From: Gillisia sp. | Lineage (GTDB): Bacteria > Bacteroidota > Bacteroidia > Flavobacteriales > Flavobacteriaceae | DNA length: 35,900 bases | Assembly (NCBI GenBank): GCA_024635675.1 | Contig: JAGXIJ010000062.1 | Span: forward strand, 1 to 35,900 | Direction: 5' to 3' | Shown here: piece after piece, positions 18,131 through 27,566 of the stretch | Layout: the number at the start of each line of letters is the position of its first letter | Numbering within the stretch: position 1 is the stretch's first letter | The notes under the pieces: generated by a model | Told to the model about the DNA's origin: nothing | Seen by the model: the letters and a program-made list of their open reading frames with translations, nothing else | Database searches by the model: none | Made by a program: the position numbers and the translations under genes

Positions 18131-18835
18131 ATGAAGATCGCACTTTTAGGTTATGGAAAAATGGGTAAGACCATAGAGAAAATAGCAATAGAAAGAGGGC
18201 ATACTATATCCCATAAAATTACAACAGGAATTGAAAATGAAGATCTTTCTGAAGCCGATGTAGCAATAGACTTTAGTGTCCCTAATGCTGCGTTTACAAA
18301 TATTAAAGCTTGTATTAAATCTAAACTCCCGGTAATTTGCGGGACTACTGGTTGGCTGGATAATTACGAGTCGGCAGTGAAAATGTGTGAGGATGAAAAT
18401 TCAGCTTTCTTATATGCTTCAAATTTTAGCATTGGGGTGAATTTATTCTTCGAGCTTAATCAAAAATTAGCTAAGCTCATGGATCCTTTTCAGAATTATT
18501 CTGTAGAAATTGAGGAGATTCATCATCTTCAAAAATTAGATGCCCCCAGCGGCACTGCAATAAGTCTTGCTCAACAAATAATAAACAATACCAGAAAAAC
18601 GGGTTGGCAATTGGATCATGCGGAAGAAAATGAAATTCCTGTTTTTGCCAAACGCGAAGATAATGTTCCGGGAACACATACCGTTTCTTATAAATCTGAG
18701 ATTGATACTATAGAAATTAAGCATACCGCACATTCCAGAGAAGGCTTTGCTCTTGGCGCTGTTATTGCGGCAGAATGGATCAAAGATAAAAAAGGAGTTT
18801 TTTCTATGAAGGATGTTCTTCAAAATTTGACATAA
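18131..18835 (+). CDS. dapB: 4-hydroxy-tetrahydrodipicolinate reductase
   Basis: LLGYGKMGKTIEKIA, AIDFSVPNA, PVICGTTGW, EEIHHLQKLDAPSGTA, GTHTVSY. Confidence 0.95.
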   Translation: MKIALLGYGKMGKTIEKIAIERGHTISHKITTGIENEDLSEADVAIDFSVPNAAFTNIKACIKSKLPVICGTTGWLDNYESAVKMCEDENSAFLYASNFSIGVNLFFELNQKLAKLMDPFQNYSVEIEEIHHLQKLDAPSGTAISLAQQIINNTRKTGWQLDHAEENEIPVFAKREDNVPGTHTVSYKSEIDTIEIKHTAHSREGFALGAVIAAEWIKDKKGVFSMKDVLQNLT

Positions 18836-18841
18836 TCAAGC

Positions 18842-18964
18842 ACCTCGGAGAAATCCCGAGAGGTATGTCCCGATAATTATCGAGAGGAAATTACTATTAA
18901 AGATCGAGGCTAGACCGCCTAAATGTTTTGGGCAAGCCTCAATAAATAAAACCCTCAAGGAGGG
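18842..18964. repeat. Cluster of short palindromes/hairpins between dapB and lepB
   Basis: cctcgg/ccgagagg (18843-18863), perfect 12-bp palindrome cgataattatcg (18871-18882), gaggct/agcctc (18906-18940), ccctc-aag-gaggg (18952-18964). Confidence 0.6.
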
Positions 18965-18976
18965 ATAAAATGTAAC

Positions 18977-19003
18977 GGTATCGGTTTTTAAGACACCAAT
19001 ACC
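18977..19003 (+). promoter_or_regulatory. Hairpin just upstream of lepB start (function unknown)
   Basis: ggtatcggt/accaatacc, 9-bp stem with one mismatch, 9-nt loop, ending 15 nt before ATG. Confidence 0.3.
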
Positions 19004-19018
19004 TTAAACTTAACATCT

Positions 19019-20581
19019 ATGACTTTAACGCAGTGGTTCATATTTTTCCTCATTATACAGGTTATTCACTTTTTGGGAACCTGGAAATTATATATTAAAG
19101 CAGGGCACAAAGCATGGGAGGCTGCAATTCCGGTTTATAACGCGGTAATATTGATGAAGATAATCAATAGACCATGGTGGTGGACTTTCCTGTTGTTTAT
19201 TCCCATCGTTAACCTCATAATGTTTCCTGTGGTTTGGGTTGAAACCATTAGAAGTTTTGGCAAATATAAATTCGCTGATACTATTTTGGTGTTGGCAACT
19301 TTCGGACTTTATATTTACTATCTGAATTATGCTGCTGATGTAAATCATGTGAAAGATAGAAGTTTAAAACCCAGAACGGGTGGTGGAGAATGGATCAGTT
19401 CGATACTTTTTGCAGTGATCGCTGCAACCATGGTACACACTTATGTAATTCAGCCTTTTACTATTCCTACATCATCCCTAGAAAAAACCTTGCTTGTTGG
19501 GGATTTTTTATTTGTTAGTAAATTCCATTATGGAGCGAGAACCCCTCTTACTGCGGTAGCTTTTCCTATGGTGCATGATACTATTCCGATTGTAAATACA
19601 AAATCTTATCTGCAAAAACCACAAATTCCATATTTTAGACTTCCGGGATTTGAGAAAATTGAACGTTCAGATATCATAGTTTTTAACTGGCCTGTAGATA
19701 CCATGAGGTATATGACCCATACCGATAAATACTATTACAAACCTATAGATAAGAAAACGAATTATGTAAAGCGTGCCGTTGGTATTGCCGGCGATTCTTT
19801 AAAAATAATAGATGGAAAAGTATACATTAATTCTGAACCATTAAAATTACCCGGTAGAGCTAAATTGCAGTACAATTATATTGGAACCTCGAAAGGGAAA
19901 GCTTTTGACCGAAGGTATTTATATGAGCGTTACGATATTACAGACCCTTACCAATATGATCCAAACTCTAGTAGATTCGTAATTAATCTAACAGAAGAGG
20001 CTTACCAGAAATTTAAAAATCATCCTAACGTTGCATCGATTCAACGGATAAACGATTCTATTGGAAATAGAGATTCCAGGTTGTTCCCTAATTCTAAAAA
20101 TTTAAACTGGAATCAGGATAATATGGGACCTATCTATATCCCGAAAAAAGGAACTACTACCAAATTAACTCTAGAAACCTTACCCTTATACAAAAGGCTA
20201 ATAGAAGTATATGAAGGTTCGGAATTAGGGATCTCCAATAAATTAAGTGTGAACGGTACTCAAGTGCTGCTAAATGGAACTCCAGCGGAATCTTACACCT
20301 TTAAACAAGATTATTATTGGATGATGGGGGATAACAGACATAATAGCTTAGACAGTCGTTATTTTGGTTTTGTTCCAGAAAATCATGTAGTAGGAAAACC
20401 TGTATTTGTATGGTTTAGCTGGGATACCAATGGAACTGGTATTATGAGTAAAATACGATGGGAACGATTATTCACCACGGTAGGTGGAGATAAGGAACCT
20501 ACCTCCTATTTACCTTATTTCTTAATAGGACTTGTAGTGTTGTTCGGATATAATTTCTTTAAAAAGAAACGAGAATCATAG
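19019..20581 (+). CDS. lepB: Signal peptidase I with N-terminal DUF5684-like membrane domain
   Basis: VIQPFTIPTSSLEKTLLVGDFLFVSKFHYG (Ser box), YVKRAVGIAGDSLKI (Lys box), MMGDNRHNSLDSRYFGFVPENHVVGKP; N-terminus with GHKAWEAAIPVYNAVILMKIINRPWWW. Confidence 0.93.
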   Translation: MTLTQWFIFFLIIQVIHFLGTWKLYIKAGHKAWEAAIPVYNAVILMKIINRPWWWTFLLFIPIVNLIMFPVVWVETIRSFGKYKFADTILVLATFGLYIYYLNYAADVNHVKDRSLKPRTGGGEWISSILFAVIAATMVHTYVIQPFTIPTSSLEKTLLVGDFLFVSKFHYGARTPLTAVAFPMVHDTIPIVNTKSYLQKPQIPYFRLPGFEKIERSDIIVFNWPVDTMRYMTHTDKYYYKPIDKKTNYVKRAVGIAGDSLKIIDGKVYINSEPLKLPGRAKLQYNYIGTSKGKAFDRRYLYERYDITDPYQYDPNSSRFVINLTEEAYQKFKNHPNVASIQRINDSIGNRDSRLFPNSKNLNWNQDNMGPIYIPKKGTTTKLTLETLPLYKRLIEVYEGSELGISNKLSVNGTQVLLNGTPAESYTFKQDYYWMMGDNRHNSLDSRYFGFVPENHVVGKPVFVWFSWDTNGTGIMSKIRWERLFTTVGGDKEPTSYLPYFLIGLVVLFGYNFFKKKRES

Positions 20582-20600
20582 TGAGTTAATTTTAATTCTC

Positions 20601-21218
20601 ATGAAAGAAATATTAGTCAGCCTACCCTATTTTGGACCAATTTCTCATTTTAAGGAGTTAATGAATGTATCCAAGGTGTGGCTGGAAAATGAGGATAATT
20701 TCCAAAAGCAAACCTATCGCAACCGAATGTATATTTATGGGGCGAATGGAAAATTGAGTTTAAATATTCCTATAAAACACCTCCCAAAAACAGAAGTTAA
20801 AGTACATCAGAAATATACCGATGTAAAGATCGATAATGATTCGAAATGGCAGAGCATACACTGGAAATCCTTAAAATCAGCCTATCAAACCTCCCCTTTC
20901 TTCGAATTTTACGAGGATGATCTTATTACTCTTTTTAAAACAGAATTTACTTACCTATACGAATTCAACTATAATTGTTTTCTAAAGGTGTTGGAATGCT
21001 TACAATTAGATCTTGATTTTGAAAAAACAAAGAAATACGAAAAGACCCCAATAGATAAAGTCGATCTGCGCCATTTAAGCAATGCTAAGCAAGACAATTC
21101 TATACCGGAATATATACAGGTATTTCAAGAGAAACATGGCTTTATATCGAACCTATGTATTCTTGATTTACTTTTTAACGAAGGCCCAAATGCTGTAGAA
21201 TATTTAAAGTCCCTTTAA
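20601..21218 (+). CDS. WbqC family protein
   Basis: SLPYFGPISHFKELMN, TYRNRMYIYGANGKLSLNIPI, SKWQSIHWKSLKSAYQTSPFFEFYEDDL. Confidence 0.85.
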   Translation: MKEILVSLPYFGPISHFKELMNVSKVWLENEDNFQKQTYRNRMYIYGANGKLSLNIPIKHLPKTEVKVHQKYTDVKIDNDSKWQSIHWKSLKSAYQTSPFFEFYEDDLITLFKTEFTYLYEFNYNCFLKVLECLQLDLDFEKTKKYEKTPIDKVDLRHLSNAKQDNSIPEYIQVFQEKHGFISNLCILDLLFNEGPNAVEYLKSL

Positions 21219-21221
21219 GTA

Positions 21222-22247
21222 TTACCAACTTATCGTTGAAAATATTGGGTAATGATCTGATAATTTTACCGGGAAGACTTCAAAGGTTTTAGTTTCTATT
21301 CCTTTATCTATCATCATAAAATCTATGCGGAGGGGGAAATAGCTAAGATTAAACGTTTTTCCAAACCCACTGCCTACTTCCAAAAAGGCATCTTGAAACC
21401 GGTCTCCTTTAACAAGTTTATAAATATAAGAGAATGCCGTATTATTAAAATCTCCCAGGATTAAGGTTTTAAATGGAGATCGCTCCACTTCTGCCATCAT
21501 CATTTCCGCTTGTTTTTGCTGAAGTTTAAAACCATGACCAATTCTTCCAAACAGCTTTTTAGAATCTTCTTTTTGAAGATCGTCTATTCCCGGTTTTATA
21601 TTTAATGATTGAAAGTGAACATTAAAAATACGGAGGGTATCTTCATTTTTAACAATATCCACAAAGATCGCATTGTTATTTCCGTCTTCCGGAAAATCTA
21701 CCGATTGCTTATTAATCATTGGATATTTAGAAAAGATAGCCGAGCCAAATTCGGAACCCCCATCTTTCAGTTTAATAAAATTGTAAGGATAGCTTTTCAC
21801 CATTCCGGACACGCCTACAAAATGCTCTTGTGTTACTAATATATCGGGATCTTTTTCAGAAATAAAATCGGTGATCTTATCTGGGATCTTATCATCATCT
21901 ACCCATTTATATGCATTGAACATTCGCACATTATAGCTCATTAAGGATAAGCTATTCTGCCCAACAGTTGTAGGTTCACCAGAGAATTGAATCCATGACA
22001 ACACATAATTATAACCCAGTAATAATATTATTAAAGAAAGTAGAAACTGTTTTTTAAAACGAATTGCCCAAAAAAGTAAAAAAATGAAATTACATAAAAT
22101 AAGCAAAGGAACCCCTAAGCTAAGTACAGAAAGTAATGGAAATGTTTTTGGAGGTACATATGGCAAAAGGTAGGAAAGCAACAATGCAAAAGCCATGATA
22201 GAGTTTAGGATAAATATTAATTTATCCAGAAATCCTAGATTCTTCAT
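21222..22247 (-). CDS. Endonuclease/exonuclease/phosphatase family membrane protein
   Basis: N-terminal TMs, then MSYNVRMFNAY, DILVTQEH, LILGDFNNTAFSYIY, LRIDFMMID, SDHYPIFSTI. Confidence 0.9.
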   Translation of the reverse strand: MKNLGFLDKLIFILNSIMAFALLLSYLLPYVPPKTFPLLSVLSLGVPLLILCNFIFLLFWAIRFKKQFLLSLIILLLGYNYVLSWIQFSGEPTTVGQNSLSLMSYNVRMFNAYKWVDDDKIPDKITDFISEKDPDILVTQEHFVGVSGMVKSYPYNFIKLKDGGSEFGSAIFSKYPMINKQSVDFPEDGNNNAIFVDIVKNEDTLRIFNVHFQSLNIKPGIDDLQKEDSKKLFGRIGHGFKLQQKQAEMMMAEVERSPFKTLILGDFNNTAFSYIYKLVKGDRFQDAFLEVGSGFGKTFNLSYFPLRIDFMMIDKGIETKTFEVFPVKLSDHYPIFSTISW

Positions 22248-23156
22248 TTACTTGTCTTTTCCCGCATGAAACAAAAAATCCTTTTCCACCTTGGTTAAGC
22301 TATCGTATCCGCTGGTACTAATTTTATCGAGAATAGCATCAATTTTTTGCTGATAATCATCTTTATTGGTGATAGGAGCCTTTGTTTTGTAAGGACTTGC
22401 TCCCTTTTTTTTGTACACGGTCTTCATCTTAGGCTTCGATTTTTTTGAGGAATCGAATAATGAAATAAACCAAATTATAAATTTTTCGAAGCCGCTCCCA
22501 ATATCGTTTCCTTTAGCAAGTTGCTTGGTATACATAAATCCAAATAAGGCTCCACCTAAATGAGCAAAATGTCCTCCAGCATTTCCAAATGGGATTTGGA
22601 TTATATCTATTACAACTAGAAATGCCGCTATGTACCAAAATTTTATAGACCCTAAAAACATTAATCTAATTTTCAAATCTGGAACTTTGGTCGCCACTCC
22701 AACTAATACTGCCATTACCCCGGCTGAAGCTCCCACTAAATAGGATTTTCCGGTAGCCTCGAAAGCAGGAAATAAATTGTAGCTCAACATATAAACCAAG
22801 GCGCCAATTATAACCCCTAGAAAATAAAAGGTAAGGAGCTTTTTGGATGAAAAATAAGTTAGAAAATAAACTCCTGCATAATACAGAATTAGCATGTTCG
22901 AGAGAATATGCCAAATTCCTGAATGCAAAAAAGAATAAGTAATTATAGACCATGGTTTAAACAGGAATTCCCCAGGTTCTTTAGGAAAAACCAACCATCC
23001 TGTAATAAAATCTGAAGGAAGTTGAAATAGAAAGGCGATTGTTTTAATTAGGAAAAAGAGTATAAATACCAATACATTAAGTGCAATCAGTTTTTCAACA
23101 ACTGTTGCCGTTTGCATTTTATATTTGAATTTATCTACTGGTCCCATTAATCCCAC
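22248..23156 (-). CDS. Rhomboid family intramembrane serine protease
   Basis: YSFLHSGIWHILSNMLILYYAG, VGASAGVMAVLVG, HFAHLGGALFGFMY. Confidence 0.88.
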   Translation of the reverse strand: MGLMGPVDKFKYKMQTATVVEKLIALNVLVFILFFLIKTIAFLFQLPSDFITGWLVFPKEPGEFLFKPWSIITYSFLHSGIWHILSNMLILYYAGVYFLTYFSSKKLLTFYFLGVIIGALVYMLSYNLFPAFEATGKSYLVGASAGVMAVLVGVATKVPDLKIRLMFLGSIKFWYIAAFLVVIDIIQIPFGNAGGHFAHLGGALFGFMYTKQLAKGNDIGSGFEKFIIWFISLFDSSKKSKPKMKTVYKKKGASPYKTKAPITNKDDYQQKIDAILDKISTSGYDSLTKVEKDFLFHAGKDK

Positions 23157-23890
23157 CTATTTTGTTCAAATTGATTCTTTTTCCAATACCACATCATTAT
23201 AAAGCCAAACAATGCTCCTCCTACGTGTGCGAAATGTGCAATTCCCCCTCCAAACAAGGAATACCCGGTAACACCGGAAAACAAATCTATCGCAATTAAT
23301 ATAGGGATAAATATTTTCGCTTTGATGGGAACTGGTACGAATAGTAAAAATAATTCAACATTTGGAAATAACATACCAAAAGCGACTAAAACTCCATAAA
23401 TTGCTCCAGAAGCACCAACTGCAGGGGTGTTATACGCGGTATACATACTTTCCAGGGTGTCCTTTGAAACAGAATCTAAAATACCGGTACTATATTGCCC
23501 TGTTTCTAACAGTTGCTGAATGTTTTGAGGGTTCATACCTGCTTCTACTAAAGCATTGTAACCAGATTCTACGTGAAAATAGTTCACTAAAGAATGTATG
23601 ATCGCGGCTCCAATTCCGCAGGAAAAATAAAAGAAAATAAATTTATTCTTACCCAACATCTGCTCAATCGGACTTCCAAAAGCCCACAAGGCATACATAT
23701 TAAAAAGGATATGCATAAACCCGCCATGCATAAACATATGGGTTACTACTTGCCAAATTCCAAAATTATCATTCTGAAAAAACCAAAGTGAAAATAATTT
23801 ATAGGTATAATCTCCTACGAACATGGTACCAACAAAAAAGATGGCATTTATGATAATAAGTATTTTAACCGTATCTGTAATTCTTCCCAT
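23147..23890 (-). CDS. Rhomboid family intramembrane serine protease
   Basis: HMFMHGGFMHILFNMYALWAFG, VGASGAIYGVLVAFG, HFAHVGGALFGFIMMWYW. Confidence 0.92.
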   Translation of the reverse strand: MGRITDTVKILIIINAIFFVGTMFVGDYTYKLFSLWFFQNDNFGIWQVVTHMFMHGGFMHILFNMYALWAFGSPIEQMLGKNKFIFFYFSCGIGAAIIHSLVNYFHVESGYNALVEAGMNPQNIQQLLETGQYSTGILDSVSKDTLESMYTAYNTPAVGASGAIYGVLVAFGMLFPNVELFLLFVPVPIKAKIFIPILIAIDLFSGVTGYSLFGGGIAHFAHVGGALFGFIMMWYWKKNQFEQNRWD

Positions 23891-25741
23891 TTACATGAAT
23901 TTTTTTTCCAATTCTTCAACCGGCAAGGTAATAAAAACAGGCTTGTTAGACGGAGTTAAACTAGGCTCTTTACAAGCAAATAATCCATTTACAATATGCT
24001 GTTGTTCAGTAGCATTCAACAAATTTCCGGTTTTCACAGCCATGCTTTTCGCTAAAGACTTAGCTAATAGGTCTGTATGAGAAAAATTGTTTTCCGGCAC
24101 TTCATTCTGGAAATCTACCAACAGTTGTTCCAATAACATTTCTACTTCACTTTCTGAAATAGAGGTCGGAATTCCAATGATTTCTGCTGAATTGGAAGTT
24201 ATTTCTGAAAATATGAATCCGGTTTGTTCCAGAGAATCTTTGATCCCTTTCAATAATTCGGTTTCTTGCTGATTAAAATGAAGAATCAACGGAAACAACA
24301 ATTGCTGACTCACAGCGGCAGTGACTGTGATGCTCTTTAATAATTCTTCGTATAAAATTCTAGTATGAGCTCGATGCTGATCTATTACCAACATCCCATT
24401 TTTTAGAGTACTAATTATAAATTTTTTATTCAGTTGGAAAGTAGAACTTTGTGCTTCCTCAGTTTTAGAAGCCCCAAAAAGATTCCCGGTTACTTCTTCG
24501 CTTTCAAATTCTATATGTCGAACATCTATATCATCACCAGTAGATTCAGACTTTAAGCCGGTATATAAACTCTCCCAACTGGAGGATTCCTTTTTAAAAT
24601 TGTTTTTAAAGTTAGAAGAAGTTAGAGATTCATTCTTAAATGGATTAAAATCCCTATCTACTTCTACCTGAGGCGTAGAGGCAACTTTAGTTTCATAATT
24701 ATAGGGAGTATCCAAATTAGGATCCCGCTCAAAATCCAATATTGGAGCTACATTAAATTGACCTAAACTGTGTTTAATGGCACTTCTTAAAATAGCATAT
24801 AACGCATGTTCATCGTCGAATTTAATTTCGGTCTTGGTTGGATGAATATTAATATCTATACTCTTAGGATCTACCTGTAGGTATAAAAAGTAGCTAGGAT
24901 ACGCACGGTCTTTTAAGAGCCCTTCAAATGCTGCGCTAACGGCATGATTTAAATATGGACTTTTAATAAATCTATCATTTACAAAAAAGTACTGTTCTCC
25001 TCGGGTACGTTTAGCATATTCCGGCTTGCCTACAAAACCAGATATTTTTAATATCTCGGTTTCCTCATTCACAGGCACCAATTTTTCGTTGGATTTTCCT
25101 CCTAATATATTTGTAATACGCTGCCTGTAATTAGAAGCAGGAAGATTAAATAACTCTCCTATATTATGAACCAGGGTAAATGAAATCCCGGGATGTGCCA
25201 AAGCCACCCGTTGAAATTCATCTATGATATGACGGGTTTCAACAGTATCTGATTTTAGAAAATTTCTTCTGGCAGGAATATTATAAAACAGGTTTTTAAC
25301 ACTAATCGAAGTTCCTTTTGAGGTTACACAAACTTCCTGTGAAGTGATCTGGCTACCTTCAATTTTTATACAAGTTCCAACTTCGTCTTCCTCTCTTCTG
25401 GATTTTAACTCTACATGGGCAATTGCTGCTATTGAGGCCAAGGCTTCCCCTCGAAATCCTTTAGTTTGAAGTTGAAAAAGATCTTCTGCAGCTTTAATTT
25501 TTGAAGTTGCATGCCGTTCGAAACTAAGTCTGGAATCGGTGATACTCATCCCAACCCCGTCGTCTATAACACTAATCAAGATCTTCCCTGCCTCTTTGAT
25601 ATAAACCTGGATCGTTGTTGCTTTCGCATCTATCGCGTTTTCCAACAACTCCTTTATTACAGAAGCAGGCCTTTGAACTACTTCCCCCGCAGCAATTTGA
25701 TTGGCCACGTGGTCTGGCAGTAGATGGATAACATCACTCAT
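23891..25741 (-). CDS. mutL: DNA mismatch repair protein MutL
   Basis: IHLLPDHVANQIAAGEVVQRPASVIKELLENAIDA, DDGVGM, RHATSKI, TKGFRGEALASIA, FNIPARRNFLK-like (YNIPARRNFLKSD), DINIHPTKTEIKF. Confidence 0.97.
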   Translation of the reverse strand: MSDVIHLLPDHVANQIAAGEVVQRPASVIKELLENAIDAKATTIQVYIKEAGKILISVIDDGVGMSITDSRLSFERHATSKIKAAEDLFQLQTKGFRGEALASIAAIAHVELKSRREEDEVGTCIKIEGSQITSQEVCVTSKGTSISVKNLFYNIPARRNFLKSDTVETRHIIDEFQRVALAHPGISFTLVHNIGELFNLPASNYRQRITNILGGKSNEKLVPVNEETEILKISGFVGKPEYAKRTRGEQYFFVNDRFIKSPYLNHAVSAAFEGLLKDRAYPSYFLYLQVDPKSIDINIHPTKTEIKFDDEHALYAILRSAIKHSLGQFNVAPILDFERDPNLDTPYNYETKVASTPQVEVDRDFNPFKNESLTSSNFKNNFKKESSSWESLYTGLKSESTGDDIDVRHIEFESEEVTGNLFGASKTEEAQSSTFQLNKKFIISTLKNGMLVIDQHRAHTRILYEELLKSITVTAAVSQQLLFPLILHFNQQETELLKGIKDSLEQTGFIFSEITSNSAEIIGIPTSISESEVEMLLEQLLVDFQNEVPENNFSHTDLLAKSLAKSMAVKTGNLLNATEQQHIVNGLFACKEPSLTPSNKPVFITLPVEELEKKFM

Positions 25742-25753
25742 TGGAAATTCTTT

Positions 25754-26035
25754 CTAAAAAATGGATAAATCAAAGTCTATGATCCATAAGAAAATTAATA
25801 TCAAGATGATAATAATTATGATCACTCGCTTATTGATTTCACGGTTTCCTCTGGTTCTACTTGAGCTTCTGGCATCTGCCCATTGCGCACCAAAATCTAT
25901 AGAGTTTGTAGTATTCTTATATTTAGCAAACTTCGAATCAAATTCATAAATATTCCCCGTGTCTTTTCCCTTATAATAACGTGGCGTGTAATTATATCGG
26001 GTATTCTTCCGGGATTTATAAAAATTGAGCTTCAA
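25754..26035 (-). CDS. Small C-terminally membrane-anchored protein of unknown function
   Basis: 93 aa with basic/aromatic soluble part and C-terminal TM RVIIIIIILILIFLWIIDF; lies between mutL and ribH on the same strand. Confidence 0.7.
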   Translation of the reverse strand: MKLNFYKSRKNTRYNYTPRYYKGKDTGNIYEFDSKFAKYKNTTNSIDFGAQWADARSSSRTRGNREINKRVIIIIIILILIFLWIIDFDLSIF

Positions 26036-26143
26036 AATATTCTAGGTTTCTTATGGAATCCAAATTTACTTAAAAAGCGAGAGAATAGAAAGCTTGTTTA
26101 AGCAAAAAGAAAAGTACAAGAATAATGCCGAAGTTTACCTGTT

Positions 26144-26641
26144 TTAAAACTTGGCGTCTATTCTTAATTGTGCCATTTTAATGGCGGTAACTGCAGCTTC
26201 AGAACCCTTGTTTCCAAATTTTCCTCCGGAGCGATCTATAGCTTGTTGCATATTCTGATCTGTTAATACACAGAAGATCACCGGGATATCATTTTGTACA
26301 TTAAGATCCTTAATGCCTTGAGTAACCCCTTGACAAACAAAATCGAAATGCTTGGTTTCCCCTTCTATCACACTACAAATGGCAATTATAGCATCCAGCA
26401 TATCGTAGCTTTGCTGCATTTTTTTACAACCATAAATAAGCTCGAAACTTCCAGGGACATTCCACCGAACAATATTCTCATTGAACACCCCATTCTCTTT
26501 TAAGGTATCGAATGCACCTTTAAATAGACCTTCGGTGATATCTTCATTCCATTCGGCTACTACAAGTCCAAACCGGAAGTTTTTAGCTTCCGGCATTTGG
26601 CTTTTATCATAATCACTAAGATTCTTTCCTTGAGTTGCCAT
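26144..26641 (-). CDS. ribH: 6,7-dimethyl-8-ribityllumazine synthase
   Basis: FRFGLVVAEWNEDITEGLFKGA, VPGSFELIYGCKKM, CSVIEGETKHFDFVCQGVTQGI, PVIFCVLTDQNMQQAIDRSGGKFGNKGSEAA. Confidence 0.96.
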   Translation of the reverse strand: MATQGKNLSDYDKSQMPEAKNFRFGLVVAEWNEDITEGLFKGAFDTLKENGVFNENIVRWNVPGSFELIYGCKKMQQSYDMLDAIIAICSVIEGETKHFDFVCQGVTQGIKDLNVQNDIPVIFCVLTDQNMQQAIDRSGGKFGNKGSEAAVTAIKMAQLRIDAKF

Positions 26642-26650
26642 AGAAAATAT

Positions 26651-27421
26651 TTAGTTCATTGCTTGTGCCTGACCTAAATAGATAGCTACTTGATTTGCCT
26701 CTGGAGTATTAGCAAATTCGTCTTTAATTCTATTTAAATATTCAGTTGCTTTTTCACCTTCCCCTAATTGGATCGCAGTGATTGCAGCTTTTAGTAAAAA
26801 TCTAGGAGCAGTAAATTCATTAGAACGCATTGTAGCAGCCTTCTCGTAATAATTTAATGCTTCTTTAGGTTGATCTAATTGAAGAAATGCATCCCCCATT
26901 CCACCTATAGCTAAAGGAGCCAAGATCTCATCGTCCCCATCAAAATCTTCTAAATGATCGATAGCTTCCTGATATTTGTTCGTATTTAAATATGCAAACC
27001 CAGCGTAATAGTGGGCTAAGTTTCCAGCTTTTGTACTTCCGTAGTTTTCTATAATATCCAGAAAACCATATTTACCTTCTCCTCCAGTCAATGCCATATT
27101 GTATAAAGAGTCACTCTCTACACCCGTTCCAGCCAAAGCAGTATCAAAATATTGTTGAGCTTGAAACATTTCGTTAGAAGCATCTAATTCTTTAGGCTCT
27201 TGAATGTAACGTTGCCATCCTAAATATCCTAACACTACAACGGCTGCCAAGCCAACAATAATGTAGATCCATTTTTGATTCTCTGCAACCCAAGCTTCTG
27301 TTTTCCCGGCACCTTCATCTAAGGTGTTAAAAACTTCTGCGGTTGTAGATTCCTCCTCTACTTGATTCTTTCTTTCTTCCTTCGTAGACGGTTTAGAACC
27401 TTTTTTCTTGTACGTAGCCAT
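26651..27421 (-). CDS. TPR-repeat membrane protein (YfgM/TPR_21-like)
   Basis: Charged N-terminus, single TM (WIYIIVGLAAVVVLGYLGW), tetratricopeptide-like helices (AHYYAGFAYLNTNKYQEAIDHLEDF). Confidence 0.82.
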   Translation of the reverse strand: MATYKKKGSKPSTKEERKNQVEEESTTAEVFNTLDEGAGKTEAWVAENQKWIYIIVGLAAVVVLGYLGWQRYIQEPKELDASNEMFQAQQYFDTALAGTGVESDSLYNMALTGGEGKYGFLDIIENYGSTKAGNLAHYYAGFAYLNTNKYQEAIDHLEDFDGDDEILAPLAIGGMGDAFLQLDQPKEALNYYEKAATMRSNEFTAPRFLLKAAITAIQLGEGEKATEYLNRIKDEFANTPEANQVAIYLGQAQAMN

Positions 27422-27566
27422 AAAATTGGTTTAATGAGTCGCAAAAATAAAATTTTTATTCTTAATTGAAAGGGAAATTATTTCTTATTTTTTAATACTT
27501 TCGGCGCGATTCTTTTACCTTTATTTAAATATAATTAATAATCATTAAGCTGAATACCAGCATTTT

